A stretch of DNA of 64,000 bases from Zonotrichia leucophrys gambelii (GCF_028769735.1 NC_088179.1:1612001-1676000), one strand, 5' to 3'. Shown: positions 11,883-25,610, numbered from the stretch's first letter. Numbers and translations: made by a program. The notes: a model not told the origin generated them from the sequence alone.

Positions 11883-14800
11883 TGTGCTCATCACTCAACA
11901 TCTCTTCCCCCAAAAAACCAAATCTGCCCCCTCCCCACAACATGTGCACCTGAGTGTCCCCAGACATCAATCCTTCCAGTCTCTCACACACCCCAGCCCC
12001 AAAATCCTCACACACCCTTAAAAGCACCAAAAGCATAAATTTAACTCTTAGAAATGGGAAGGGCTCCACTGGCCTGGGTTCAGCTTTTTCCTGTCTCCCA
12101 ATCTCTGCAGCATGTTTACAGACAGTGATGTGGGATGTGGCTACCCCCACTATTAATTTTAACTTATCAGAATCCATAATAACAGCAATTAGTCCCCATT
12201 AAGCAGAGGATCTGCATGCTTACACTTCACAGCCACAGATTTTATTTCTTCTCCAGCAATTAAGTATTTTTATTAGCCAGATGGATCATGAAATTATTAG
12301 CAGAACTGGGATGTAAACTCTCTAAAAGCACCTTAAGTAATTAATACTGATTTATAAACATTCAGGATTAGAGAACAAATACTTAATTCTCCCCTAATCC
12401 CTCGGCCAGCTCTGCTTTGTGTTCAGCACACAGGAATATGGATGAAGCAGGCTGGAGTTAATAGCATTTGAAGGACAGAGCTGATCAGTCATGCATGGCA
12501 CAGTGATGGGCAATATGCTTCCACCCCTGATTTACTGTAACCTGTGGGATTAGGACAAATTCAAGTGACTGTCACTTTCCTGTTCCATTTCCAGCTTTCC
12601 CCATAAAGTGCCAGACACTGAGATTAAAGATATTGAACCTTTAAAGAGGATCAAACTGATTGGTCACCTTATAAACCCATAAACCAGTGCACTACACTGG
12701 GATTAAGGGACAAAACTGCTATCACCTACCCACTGCTCCTATTGAGTTTCATGAGAACTGATTTCCGTTTCCAGCCCTGCTGATAACTCGGGGCAGTCAC
12801 ATCTGGAGATTTCTGTGTCCTTTGTCATCCTCACCCCCCAGGTGCCTCCTTCACTGTGGCAGAGCTCCCACAGCACCACCCACTCTGAACCAGGCCACCA
12901 CATGCTGTTGTCATACAAATAATCAATAATAATTAATAATAATTAATTATTTGACCACACAAACATCTGGTACTATTCACCTCTATTTCAAGTTATGTGT
13001 CAGCACAAAGTGCACTGCTTTGGGTGTTAGAAGGAAATAAGTGCAATTTTCTGAAAAGCTCCTAGGTGCAACTCGTTCAGCCAAAATATGTTTCTGTTCT
13101 CCTCTCCTAGCTGGGAGTGCCATTTTGTTCATGCCAGTTAAACAACAGCTTTAAAACCAAAATATTTTCAATTAAAAAAATAAATCCAGCGCTGAAGTGA
13201 ATATTTGGTGTAATTGAGAAGAAGAAGAGATCTCTCAAACCTCATTTCAGACAAACACCAAAACTGCTACCCCAGTGCATTATCACACAGGCACAAACAC
13301 GGCTAAAGCCAGCCTGGCAAACCCACAGAGCAAACCCTGCTCCAGTCTGCTCAGGCAGGATTTCACTCACATGCCACATCCAGGTGCAAACAAGCAGGAA
13401 GGGAGAGGAGGAAGAGATACACAGAAATAAGAATCACACTGCACATTTAGCTATGGGTCACCCCATTTCATCTAGGCAGAGTTTTGGGAGGGGAGAAGAC
13501 TAAATGAAGCACTGTTGTTGTTCTGCAGGGAGCAGCTGTGCAGCTGCATCAGCCAAGTTAGCACTTCAATTAGCACCATCACCAGCTCAGGTGTTCTGCA
13601 GCAGCACCTCTGCCCACAGCACCAGCACCAAGGTCTCTTTCAAACCCTCACAAAGTCCACTTTGCCCTCAGGTGAGCTAACATACATCAGGATCACTTGC
13701 CACAGCGCCTTTTCCAAAATAATCAGATCCTGCACTCATGTAGCACTTCAGCTCTCAAACAACATCTTGGTGTTTTATGGATTTAACAAGATAAAGTACA
13801 CATTCTCTTTCCAGGTCACTTCACCCGACTCTGAGGTGTGGGCTGCTCAGGGATGAAATGCTGCAGCTGCTGCACTTTAATAGTTCACTCCAAGTTTTAT
13901 AGCAGCAAGAAAATACCATCCCATGCACTAGAAACTGCATTTTAATACTTGAAATTGGGAGCTAGCCATGCATAAGGGAAAGGGAAAAGGAAGCAAGCAC
14001 CACAACTGGCTTGGTTTGTGCCTGACCCCTGGGGATTTTTATTCATTGCTGCCCAACTCATGGATGGAGGAGAGAGGGAGGTGGTTTGCTTTATCCTCCC
14101 TGACAGATCTGAATTTGATCTCTGGAATTATTCTGTGTGTGCTTCTATCACAGCTGTGTCCATCCAGCTAATGACCAGCAGTGAGACCACCCTGAAACAG
14201 AGGTGCCCTCTGGAAGCCACCAGCTCTTCTCCACCCACATCACACAGCTTCAGCAATGCAGAAAAGCAAAGTATCAGAGCAGAATTCTGGATTTTGCAGT
14301 GGTTTCTCCCCCAGTGATCTGCCATCAGTGCTATCCTGACAAATCACCTTCCAGCACATGCAGGAAGCTCCTGTTTGCTCAGGGGAAGTTGGGTCACTGT
14401 TCTCAATGCAAAGCACGTTTCTTCCTCTCCCAGTTCAGGTCTCACCACTCCCTGTGCTGTCCCCTCAGATTATTTTAACATTATTCATAACACTGCATCC
14501 CCCCTCGCCTACCTCTGCTGCCTGGAACAGCCTCTTATCTGTCAGCCACGTCAATCCTCCAACTGCTTCCAAACTTTCTTCAAAAAACCTCTCTCCTGTC
14601 ACTTCTCAGCTCTCTTGGTTTCTTTCCTCCTCTGTGATTTTTATGTGGTCATTCATCTTAATGGAAATTTCCCCCAGAAAGCTGGGTATGTGCCACCAGT
14701 TACCTTTTTCACATGTTTTTAGACATTTGATCCAATGAATAAAGTCGCATATAAAATAAAACTATTTTATTTATGAGCTGCAAGCACTAATTCCCAACAT

Positions 14801-15939
14801 TTGTTCCAAGAATTCAAAGTAAAATACCTCTCTCCTGCTTTGTGTGCCTGCCACGAATGCCACTGGATATAACATACAGCCAGTGAGGAGAGATTGCTCT
14901 TGGGTGAACAGAAAGAGTTCATTTGGGCTGATATTTTAAAACAAGACAGTCTGTTTAACTCCAGGGCTGCTCAGTGGCTCAAGCCACCTCAGAGTATTTG
15001 GCACAAGGAGTCCCCTGTGCAGGCTCAGCAGTTTGGGGCTGGATGTTGAAGCTGCACTGCTCTATCACAGTGAATAAGTTCCTTTCTGGGAGATGGGATA
15101 AGGTCCTTGGAGGGCAGGCTGGAGGTAATTAACAAAACACTTTTTATGTGCTGCTTCACAGAGCCCCTGCACAAACACCTCCAGGAGTCTTCCCCAAACC
15201 CAGGGGGTTTAGATTGCTCTGTGTGGGTAGAAATGCAGCAATTTCAGCATTTCGAAAGCCTGGGAGTCCAAATTTATGCTCACATTGAAATTACTGTGCA
15301 AGCCACATTACACAACGTACATGGGAACCTAATGAGAAGAGATTTCCTTGCTACTGCTCATTCTCACAGGTAAGAAATAAGTCCAAGTGAAAGCAGTGCA
15401 CATTAAATCCAGGCCGAAGACACATTACTTGCATAAATATTTACCCTGGCTCTCTGAGGAGGCTGATCTCCTTACATAAGTGATGCAGACAGACCAGAAC
15501 TTGGAGAGCAAGAACAAACACAGGCTGGCCTCTGTAAAATACCTGAAGCTGGCCTTCGGAATACCCCTCTGTGCAGTGTGTGCCGTTTTGCAGGCACTGC
15601 ATGAAGTCCCACGAGCTCCAGATCAGCTTTCCAAAGTCTGACTGCCTTTAGTTCTACTTTCTCTGATAAGGCAGAAACTCCACGTGCAAAAGGATATTTT
15701 GGGCACCCACTTCCAGCATTACTGCAAAAGGAAATGAGCTCATACTTTCTCAGTATTTCCAGTATTGCCCATACAGGGCATATCATCATTTGGTCAAACT
15801 CTAAAAATCTCCAAAGCTAAAACTGTGTATGTGGAAAAGGCAGATAAATCACTTATATATCAGCTCCCTTCAACTCCCAAGCCCCCTGGAGAAGCCTGGA
15901 AACACTTGGAGAAGCTTTTCAGCCATTTGTTTTCATATT
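11883..15939. other. Intron, apparently unique
   Basis: Apart from the AT-rich run at 12915-12951, no repeat or gene recognised. A pyrimidine-rich stretch at about 14440-14640 gives chance open frames. Confidence 0.55.
12915..12951. repeat. AT-rich (AATAATT)n-like run
   Basis: Imperfect AATAAT/AATTAAT units, low complexity. Confidence 0.75.
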
Positions 15940-16220
15940 TGTAGGGGGATAGACTATAAGGTAGAATAGAAAGTAATCTTACCCCCTAAAGAGTTGCAGC
16001 TGAGCCAATTATTAAAGATGTGGAGCAGGCCTGATTTTAACAGGCCACAGCTGTAGCCAAGAAGAAGAGTGCTATAAAAGAGTGGATTGGGTGGTTCAGG
16101 GTCCTGGAGTCAGTGATTGCTGCGAGGACAAGGAAGAGTCAGTGCCTAGAGGAGCTGCCCACAAGAAACATCAAGGGGGTATGAAACTCTAGTAATATGG
16201 AACTTTTGCAATACAATGAC
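15940..16220 (+). mobile_element. Truncated LTR-like fragment with a TATA box
   Basis: It begins TGTAGGGGGATAGAC and carries a clear TATAAAAG at 16073-16080, followed by a leader-like segment up to about 16220, where similarity to an LTR stops without a terminal CA or polyadenylation signal. I read it as a 3'-truncated LTR. The match is from pattern memory of passerine repeats. Confidence 0.55.
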
Positions 16221-18380
16221 AACACATATTCACTCCAGGTATTTGACACAAGGCTTGGAACGTCCCTCTGAGCAGGTGCCCACAACGCTCAGAAGGGCAG
16301 GGGATCCCTGTGCAGAGCCAGGGCTCCCCCCTGCACAGGAGTGACCTTGCTGGAGGTGGCCATGGTGACAGTGGTGACAGTGGTGACCAGGGGCCTAGCA
16401 GGGCAGGCAGGGTGGGATGTCCCTGCAGAGCATCACCACAAACCCACATCAGCCTCCTGCTGCAGCCCCTGGAGCCAAAGTTTGTGCTGGCTGCACAATT
16501 CCATACTGGCCATGAGCTTGATGAGTGATATTTGCTGCAAAGCACCTTGTTATGTTCTAATGAGGGATGCCAGGAAAAATTAATTATAGGGAAGTAATGC
16601 TGCCTTCTAAAGTGAAAACCTGGAAAGTATCCAGGGAGATCTATGCAAATCATACACTTTAACCACAGGATTTCTGCAATAGTTTTCTATTAACCATCAA
16701 TCACCAGCTGTAAATCTAGTCTGCCTTTATTAGAAATCAGACACAGGAAAAATTGTAGTGGTCTTCCACACTAAATGTATTGCACCCTTATGCTGCAATT
16801 TGCCTTTCTCTAAATAATGCTATTTTCCCCTATGCTTAATATAAAGAATACTGCAAAGACAGCAGTACAGTTAATTATTTGCAAGGGAATGGAAAGGTGA
16901 AAGGCAAACACTATATAAACTGTTATTATTTATAGACCACAATGCTGTGCTTCCTGCAGTGGAAAAGCAGAAGACACTGCCTCTTCCCCAGAGAGATTTC
17001 ACTGTAAGTGAAGCAGAAACAATACTGAACAGTCACAAACACTACATGGAAGAACACATTTGGAGCTGCCCTTATTTCTACGCAGTTATGTACAGTGATT
17101 ATGTCGAGATTTATAACCCCTCATACTTTGTGTCTGTGTCCAGTGTTTTAAAGTTCAGTGCCTCCTAGAAGAAGTGCATTTTAACAGGAAGGTTTTATGC
17201 AACTCAGTAGAGTCAGCCTGAATTTAACTTGAGGCTGTTTTTCAGGTGAAGGAGGCACTAAGCAATACCCAACACACAATGTAAGAACTCTTCCAAAATC
17301 CCCACTTATAAAAACAAGGAAGGTGTGCAGAAAGATCCAAGAGCATTATGGGCTACAGGATTAATGCCTTAAAAATCTGCCAATTCAGGGCAGATTTTAA
17401 CAGCTGAGTACTAACCAGGGCCAGGAGCATCTGTGCAGAAAAACAGGCACTTTTCAGTTTTCTTCTATCCTGACTGCTCACATACAGAGTAGAAGAGATA
17501 ATTCAATTACTAATGCTCTAAGACCAGGGTTTGCTTAGGTGCCTTTGGCACTTGGGTGCCAAAATCCCAGCCAGGTTCAGTGGTTAAAGCCTGTAGGATG
17601 GCAGTGTGGAATCACAGGGGTTTGTGGGGCTGTTTCTCCAAGGGCACAGGGCACCTTCAAGAGCAACAATGAGCAGCTGCAAGAGAAGCATCCTCACAGC
17701 ACAAACATCTCCTCAGCATTTGTCTTCACTTCTGAGCAACTTCACATGATTTACTGCACTATAAAATGCTAAAGAAGTGATCTCCCACAGCTTTGTTGCA
17801 TAGGCCTGTTGAGATACAGGGTTTTACCAAGTTTTTCTGATATTTTGCTGTGATTTAGGATGTGTTCAAGTCTAAGGTTAAAACCCACTGCAGCAGGTGT
17901 TAATGTAGTTTCATTAGCAATCAAAGGCACTAAAAAGAAACCTCATGAGCAATAACTCAAAAATGGTCCAGGACAAATGACATAGTACAAGAAGTACAGC
18001 TTGAATCTGAGGTCCTTACTTACAATGACTTAGCTACCTCCTCCAAAAGCCAAGGTAATTCTGAAATGCAAAAAGGTAAAAATAACATCCTCCTCTGAGT
18101 ATCATTGCTGAGGTACTGGACTGTTGCCACTTTCTTCAGCAGCTGAAAGAGAAAGGCAGATTCACTGTCCTTTTCTCTTTTGTTGGTACAGAACATTCAC
18201 ATCCAAAATTACCAGAACACCTCTGGAAAATCTCCAAACCCTAGCAGCTTAAAGCAAAAAATTACAGGCAAACCTTGAGCAACATTCCCAGAAACTAGGA
18301 TTCTAAAGGCTGTGTAGGATTGCAAGGCTCTGTTGTCCAGAAGATAAATGGGATTAGCACGAGGAATGAAACAGAAACAA
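16221..18380. other. Intron, with a small perfect hairpin
   Basis: The only structure noted is TTTGGCACTTGGGTGCCAAA at 17544-17563, an 8-bp stem with a 4-nt loop. A (GTGACAGTG)-like short repeat occurs near 16363-16386. Confidence 0.55.
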
Positions 18381-18587
18381 CATCAGCCTGGTGAAGCTCC
18401 ATCTGCACACCGCTGCATGGGCACGTCTGAAGGATGACCCAATGCTTCCTCATGGAACTTAAATATCACAAGAAATGCTGCAGCTTTCCTGAGGCACAGC
18501 AGCCTGCTGTTCCTGCTGGCCTGGGGGGGACATCCTCTCCTTCCTCCCAGCACCCAGCTCTGAGCTGTGTGTGCTGTGTAACCCCTT
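18381..18587 (+). repeat. Left arm of long inverted repeat 1
   Basis: This 207-bp arm pairs with the reverse complement of 18804-19008 at an identity I estimate at about 90%, with long perfect stretches (for example ATCACAAGAAATGCTGCAGC). The spacer is 216 bp. The arm sequence matches no family I know. It could be two head-on copies of one interspersed element or a local inverted duplication. Confidence 0.9.
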
Positions 18588-18803
18588 CTAGACTGGGGGC
18601 AGAGTGCTGCTCAGAAAGATCTGGCTTATTGTTAGCCCTGGTCTAAGCCCTAGGAGCTCCAGAGAAATCCCAAACCCCATTGCAGCTGATGCCTTGGAAT
18701 GGCTACCTAGAACAGAGGCTAGACAGAGTTAAAGTAGATGTTTATTAAAGGACTTCAAGAGGTGCACCTTGGGCAGTGCAAAATCCTTGCAGAGGCTCCA
18801 CCC

Positions 18804-19008
18804 AAGGGGCTACACAGCACACACAGCTCAGAGCTGGGTGCTGGGAGGAAGGAGAGGATGTCCCTCCAGGCCACCAGGAACAGCAGGCTGCTGTGCCTCA
18901 GGAAAGCTGCAGCATTTCTTGTGATATATAAGTTTTGGGGAAGCATTGTGTCACCCTTCAAACGTGCTCCATGCAGCAGTGCACAGATGGAGCTTCACCA
19001 GGCTGATG
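18804..19008 (-). repeat. Right arm of long inverted repeat 1
   Basis: Reverse-complement partner of 18381-18587, with a few indels and about 20 substitutions between arms. Together they could form a hairpin of about 200 bp with a loop of about 216 nt in single-stranded DNA or in GPC1 pre-mRNA. Confidence 0.9.
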
Positions 19009-19188
19009 CTGCATATCAGGGTGAATCATCCAATTACAGTGTCAGCTAATGAAGTCATTTACCCCCACTTTGCTTCCCCCCAAATTCACTTTTGTTTGTA
19101 CTTTTTGGGGCCTGAGGCTGTGGTGTGTCCTTGGTTCTCAGGCCTGGAGAGGAATTGTTTTGGGTGACTGAAATGCAAACGAATGAAC

Positions 19189-19231
19189 GAATTAACTAAC
19201 TAACTAACCAACCAACTAACTAACTAACTAT
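19189..19231. repeat. (AACT)n microsatellite
   Basis: About ten tetranucleotide units (AACT with a few AACC), continued beyond the adjacent LTR-like element at 19637-19647. Confidence 0.9.
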
Positions 19232-19636
19232 TGAAGATGGAGGGAGTGACCCAACTTCCTTGTTCAGCATCTGACTCCATTTTATTCATCAATCAGGCAC
19301 CTTTTATAACAGTGTTAATTCACTTCATGCATATTGCAAAATCTGAGCTCACAATAGGTCAGAGATAACATACCAACCCCTCCTTATGTTTCCAATACCA
19401 AGATTTGGGTTCTCAAAATTATTTTTGCTTTCCCAAAACAGCCAAAGATAGAATATCTACTTGTTATGAGAAAGCTGCCTGAGAACTCTGATATGCCAGG
19501 TTCTCAAGGCCTTCATGTGTGTCACTTTTACTTGTAATTAAGAACAACCTGAGAACCTCTGCTGTTCACAGAAACAGGCTGTGAGAACCTGTCCCCACAG
19601 CTGCCTTCCAAGCCATTTCTGAAAAAGTCTCCAACA
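19232..19636 (-). mobile_element. LTR-like element inserted in an (AACT)n tract
   Basis: A 405-bp segment from TGAAGATGG to TCTCCAACA, minus-oriented by its AATAAAATGGAGTCAGATGC stretch (plus-strand 19270-19290). It is bordered on the left by an (AACT)n array and on the right by a shorter ACTAACTAACTCC remnant, so it probably landed inside that simple repeat. No open frame of note. Confidence 0.65.
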
Positions 19637-21250
19637 ACTAACTAACTCCAGAGTTACACACTAATGCAGCTCAGGATCTGAAGAACAGAACAGCTGAAAT
19701 CCTGAGGCATCCCAGCCCTGCTGGTGCCCAGGGCAGCGGTGGCTCCGTGCCCCAAGGACGCGGCCCCGGTGCCAGCCCAGCTCTGCTGTGATTCACAGGC
19801 CTGGGCACGGCTTCAAAAGCTGCAGCAGCAATGAGTCACGACACCACTTACTCATGGCTTGCTGTAATGTTTAGGGAAGTGATCACAAGTATTTATACAT
19901 CCAATATACAGAAACTGCCACCTCCTCCACACTGGGCTAAAGCTACAGCTGCTACTTGCCTCAAGCAGACAAAATATAAAAAGATTGGAAGGCAGAACAG
20001 AGGCGGAGGGAGTGACCAAAGAACACAACCAGGCTCCTGTGCATGCCTGGAGCATCCCTGGATACTGCAAAGGTAGAGGGATTTAAAACAGCAAGAAAAG
20101 AGAAAAAATAAAACCCTAAATTCCCTACTCATATTTTTCAGCTCTGGGTTAACTTCTGCAGTCAGAAGACTTTCATAAGATTTATGAGGAATCACTTTGT
20201 ACATTGCCAGACACATCTAAAACCAGATCTTTAAAAACAAAGAGACTGAAAATAAACATCCAGTGGTTTTTATAACCTCCCTAAGTGCTACTGAATTTGA
20301 GATAAGGGCAACCCCAGGGAAGCACATGGGATTGCCAGGGTAAGAGAGCTCACGATGATGTGAGACAAGAGCAAAGAGTAACTGGGTAAAACACATCCCC
20401 CAGACCTGACCTACAATTCATCTCTGCTAAGTACTTTTTGTTTCTATCCTCAGCACTTGCCTCATGCCACTGACTTGCCTTTGTTTAACTGAATGTTTGA
20501 AGCCTGACTCTCCCCAGCTATCCCATGTTCATCTTTCCCAAGCATGAAGATGGGAATCATCCCATCAGCACTGAACACCAACCAACCAAAAACTGCTGTG
20601 CAAACAGAAATGCTGAAGTTGTTGAAGGCTGTGAAGAGCCAGCCTTTTATTTTCCTTCTCCTTGCTGTCGTTCATGGTCCCACCTGTTGGTTAAACCCCA
20701 CAATGGCTCCCCTCCAAAGCATCTTGTTTCCTCATCTGCATGGATTTCGGTCAAAAAGCAGACAGATAAAAATGCCACACCAAACAATTCACCAGCTCTG
20801 GTGCTGCCTCTTGCAGAGAGCTTTCAGCTAACCAAACTTTAAATTAACTTTCTGAGAGGGCACAAAAGCCAGACCTCATGTAATTACATACTCATCTCTC
20901 CCTTGGGCTCAATATTTATTTATTTTAGGATGTCTAACAGCTCTCTTGGGCTTCCTATACAGCTCTGGAAAAATGATTACTTAGTCCCTGAACCTACAAA
21001 CTGTATTCTGTGTAAATTTTACATCCAGAGCTATGCCAGGTGATTAAAAGAGGCAGAATTTATCAAACTTTCTGAAAGCTTGATTTGCTTCATGGCTCAC
21101 CTGTCTTCATAAAACCCACTGCAGGCTGAAACAAGGGGTAAAATTTCACAATCAGCACTTGGGTAAGAAAGAGAAGGTGTATGCAACCATTTAACTTTAT
21201 TGATTTTTATCTTGTTTTCCTTCACAATAATTGGCAAGGGTTCTTTGGTT

Positions 21251-21281
21251 GTTGTTTTTTTTTTTTTAATTTTTTTATTTA
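21251..21281 (-). repeat. Poly(T) tract
   Basis: A T-rich run with a single AA break; possible minus-strand retroposon tail, body unrecognised. Confidence 0.5.
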
Positions 21282-22856
21282 ACCCACCTTATGAGGTTAT
21301 TAATAAAAATTCACAGCCCACTGTATTTTAAATCTTTTTTTAGCTCTCAAAGGGGACACAACACACAGTCTAAGATGGAGACAATCTTTCTGTCCTTAAA
21401 AATCTGTTAGCTCTTATATTGATATTTCAATTCATACACAAGTCATTTCCCTACAACACCCAACATTTGACTCCTGTGGCCTTCAGAGCTCCCCCATTAC
21501 CAGAAGGATTTCCAAGCTGTGGATTTTGTACCATTAGAGGTCCATGTGCAAAAGCAGATGTTTTCCCACCAAGGTGCTGCCCTGGAGGTCCATTTGAAAC
21601 ACATTATAGCAGATATATGAATGCAGGGAAACACACAGCTTTGTGTTTGTTTGTTTTACAAAAATGATATTTCATAACATGCTGCCTCAACAGCTGGAAG
21701 AAGCAAGGACTGGGCTCCTCCAAAGGGGATATCCCATTAAGATACATGACAAATTGAGCACTTGTGTTGATATAAGATCTGCTTTTCTCACGCTCCAGGA
21801 AAATGTGGTGTATTATCTCTTTGTCTGGAGTCTGAGGGGAACTGAACTGAGGATTATGTGAGGCTGACAAGGACCTTTGTCCCCTCCTTTCTCTACAGGC
21901 TGCACATGCAGTTTTTACAGCCCTCCCCACACTTCACTGCAGACAGAGCAGCCAGCCTTGTACAGAGCCACCTTTCCTGGAGAAGCAGAGACACAAAATT
22001 TGTATTTCATCCAGGCATTGGGTCTCCAGGAGCCTTCAGCTTTAATGTGTGCCTGCTCCATGGAGTGTCAGTGGGAAATTCAACCATTTACCTGCACACT
22101 CCCCTCCTGTGCTCACACCAACCATGCCAAGGCACCACAGACACAACCAGGTTCTGATCATGTCACCAGTGAAAAGTCATTTTATCTATTCATGGCCTGC
22201 ACTAAGGACTAAAAAATATAAATTTCATGCTAAACCACGAGAGAGCTGGCTCTCAATTAATATGAATTGACACCCCCACAAGTGTATGATGTCTGGTTTT
22301 TAAGGTTGTGGTATGTTAGTTTGTAGCTCAGGTTTTATCCATTCAGGCTCCTTACTGCACCCCTGACATTCTGGCCCAGTCAGCCTCTCCTGGATCAGCA
22401 GCCTGGAACAGCTGGATTCACTCAGCAAACTTTGCTCTCTGGTGTAGGGTGACATGGCCAGCAAGAACCATGCTGCCAGCCTCAGAAAAACCAGTTTAAA
22501 GCAAGCCCAAAGCTGCAGTGGAGGAGAGGAAGAGAGAGAAAAATCACATTTTTGTCTATATCACAAATTTAGTTTTATTTTGTTCTTAGCCTGGCTGAAT
22601 CAAACCCTGTTCCCCATCCTGTGTCGCTCTTAAAATACAGTAAAGAGTGAAACCATATTAATGAAAATCAAGGAAAATAGGGAATGTAATTCTGAATACT
22701 GAGCTCTCAGAGCAACCTGGAGCAAATCATTCTACTTCACAGCAACTTGATTTCCCCAACCACAAAACAGAAGAGCAAATGCTGTGCTGTTACTTTATTT
22801 GAGAGGCTGTTCTGAAGTCTCTTAGGATATGCTTCGCAGATGGAGAAGTTGATGAG

Positions 22857-22893
22857 GAGATATATATATATGTGTATATATATGCATATATGA
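22857..22893. repeat. (TA)n/(TG) AT-rich microsatellite
   Basis: TATATATATA tracts with GTGTA and GCATA interruptions; self-complementary. Confidence 0.85.
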
Positions 22894-25205
22894 AACATTC
22901 ATATGCCCCAGCGTGCTGAGCTTCCAACATGGCAAAGCAGCAATGGCAATGAGAAAGTGGAAAATATCATTTAATTCATGATGGCAGCTTTCAAAAGCAT
23001 AACAGCATGAGTTCTTTCCTTCCTTCCACAGGTGCGATTGCCTGGGTAAGTGAGGTGAGGTGGGACCTCATTTTGCCAGCTATGAACAGTTCATCCTTCT
23101 ATCTGGTCACTAGCAACACACTTTTCTATGTTTTAGGGCCTGGATAAACAGGAGAAAATAAATTATCTTATCAAGGGAGAAGACTGCAGATTTGTTTTAT
23201 GACCTGTGGGAACAGAGGTCCTAACAAGCCTGCAAAACATTGCATAAATGTCTCCAGATAAAACTGTTAGCTCTGGATGGCGCCCATCTCCTAAATGCTT
23301 AATTGTGAAATTATTTCCCAGAAGAGTTGTTTGTGTTTTGCTGAACCATTAAGGACAGGCAGCCCAGATCCATGCAAAACCCCCAGCAAGGAAATACTTA
23401 AAGCATGGCAATGTTTTAGGCCAGCCAGAGAATTGGGACTGCTAACAGAAATCAACAAGTTCAGACTTCAAAATGAAGAAGGCAATACTTCAGGACTGCT
23501 TTATAACTCAGACATAAAAGAGATGATAACTATTTAAAATACTTCATAAAAGTACTGGAACTGAGCATCTCCTAGAGCAGAGCCCTGACAAATCACCCAG
23601 CCACCTACATGCATTTATGGTTGTGGCTGTCCAGGGATCACTTAGAACTAAATTAGCAACGGAAGTCATTACCCAAGGAATAATTCCAAGAAACTGGAGT
23701 GTCAAAAGCACAAAGTGAATGAAGAAATTGAAATTGCAGGCAATGGGGCAAAATGACAGCATACCAGACAGACTATTTCCTCAATGAAAGAAATGTGAAT
23801 TATAAAAAAGCCAGGCAGTCAGCATGTGTCAGAAGTGCCCTGAGGAGCCTATCCTTATTTCCCCCTTTTGGCTGCAGAGGGCCATTTAACGCTTTCCATT
23901 TAGGTGAGAAGGCACATGATGGGTTCCTTAAAAGCCATGAACACGGAGCCTGAGGATTGCTTCTGCCAGGTGTAATTGCAGTGCCCTGGCCCCTTCAGGC
24001 TGTGGGCAGCCAGCACCCACCACACAGAAAGCTGAGCTGCTCTGCAACAGATTTATCTGTGAGAGGGAATGAAATTCAAGGAGAGCTGAAATTGAAGCAG
24101 AGCGCAGAAACCACGCTGCTATTTCCTGTGCCCCGCTTGACAAAATGGGACCTGATATTTGAGATGGGCAGAGCCCTTCATCTCATTACTCTGTGACAGG
24201 ATGGGAGAATTTGTGCAGGAAATCGTGCTACATTTCTCCATCCTGGTGAAGTACAGAAAAGGTGCTTGAAACTCCCAACATGTTCTTCATTGCACAGCCC
24301 TGAAGAGAAAAAGTCCAAAAGGGCTGTTAAACCCTTAGGTACCTGAAGCCACAGACCTCTTAAGGCATAGAGAGCATCCTGGGGCAAATGATCACAGCAT
24401 TCTCACCCTTGTCCTCCTCTCTTCCTCCAACATCTGCACTTGCACTGCCAAGCCACACAGATGTTTGCTCTGGTGGGTTATCCCCTCTCCTCAGCTCTCC
24501 TCCTTCCCTCAGGGACAGCTGGCTCTGGAGGTGCACCATGAAGGTGGCACCAAGCCCAATCCAACCCACTTTTCATCCTCTGCCCCTGGAGCAGGGCAGG
24601 TGTGTGCTGTAGAGGCCGGCAGTGCTATCAGCAGCACTGATGTGGCTCTCCCAAGGCAAGAGAAATTCCTGTCCATGGCTCCATCCCATCCAGGAGAGGA
24701 GCAGCTGCCAAGAGCTGCAAACCACAAAGGCTGATCAAATGGGGGCCATAGTGGTAGACAAACAGGGGGCCATACTGGTAGACATGTGCACCAAATTGGG
24801 ACAACTCTTTTTTCCCTGTGTCAGTGAGCAGGGCAGAGGAAATGCACTCCGGATACACACACGCACCCAAACCACAGACAGCTTGCTCGGGGGAGCTCAC
24901 TTCTAATCACAACCAGCCCTCTGCTGCTGCAACCCCTGACTGTGTTTTTGAGCCTCTCACAGCACAGACCCAAAGGCACAGGCTGCCTCTTCTCCATTCA
25001 GCAAGGCAGAGTCCCTGGCAGGGTGGTTTTTGAGGAGCAGTTTTCATTTGGTCAAGGTTTTACACTCCTTCCCTTTCTGGCTGAGAGGAGAATGGACTGA
25101 GGAGAGGATTGGGGGTGTCAGTGGATGAGAAAGAGCCCAGCCAGTGGGCTGAAAAGGGAATGGACTCTTGTTGAACTGGAACTGCAAAAGCATTTGTTCC
25201 CAGCC

Positions 25206-25602
25206 TGTGGCATTCATATCTCTGATAAAATCCCTTCAGCCAGGATTTTCTCCTGGGAAGGTGAGAAGCCTCAGAGAAAAGGAAAACAATTCTGATCTCA
25301 TTTGCTTCTCCTGTGTTGTGCTCATGTGGAATGTGTTTGGAGATTGTTTACCCACAGGTGATTGTTCCATTGGATTCTGCTGGGAGTTGTTTTCACTCTT
25401 TGGCCAATCAGGGCCAAGCTGTCTCAGGGCTCTGGAAAGAGTCAGGAGTTTTCATTATTATCTTCTTAGCATTCTGTAAGTATCCCTTCTGTATTCTTTA
25501 GTATAGTATAGTATTCTTTAATATAATATAGTATCATAAAGTAATAAATGAGCCTTCTGAGAACATGGAGTCAGATTTATCATTCCTGCCTTCGTTGGGA
25601 CA
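25206..25602 (+). mobile_element. LTR-like element, subfamily 2
   Basis: It aligns with the 55551 and 52988 copies (AGAAGCCTCAGAGAAAAGG, TTTGCTTCTCCTGTGTT, GGAGATTGTTTACCCACA, AATAAATGAGCCTTCTGAGA). An exact 8-bp TTCCCAGC occurs at 25197-25204 and again at 25603-25610, probably a target duplication. No coding capacity. Confidence 0.75.
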
Positions 25603-25610
25603 TTCCCAGC

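Larger units (their letters stand above)
19648..25205. other. Intron, mostly unique
   Basis: Contains a small GC-rich patch (about 19725-19790), the poly(T) and (TA)n tracts listed separately, and a 21-bp near-repeat (GGGGGCCATA-TGGTAGAC) twice at 24742-24782. No exon recognised. Confidence 0.55.

Noticed and set aside
17544..17563. Perfect small palindrome resembling a nuclear factor I site
   Set aside because: The half-sites TTGGC and GCCAA are 8 bases apart, not 5, so it does not fit the factor; a chance hairpin is enough.
23936..23956. Partial match (ACACGGAGCC) to the reverse complement of mammalian miR-149, which lies in GPC1 intron 1 in mammals
   Set aside because: Only about 10 contiguous bases match, the seed side is not intact, and no foldback precursor is visible. 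I see no miR-149 orthologue elsewhere in the intron.
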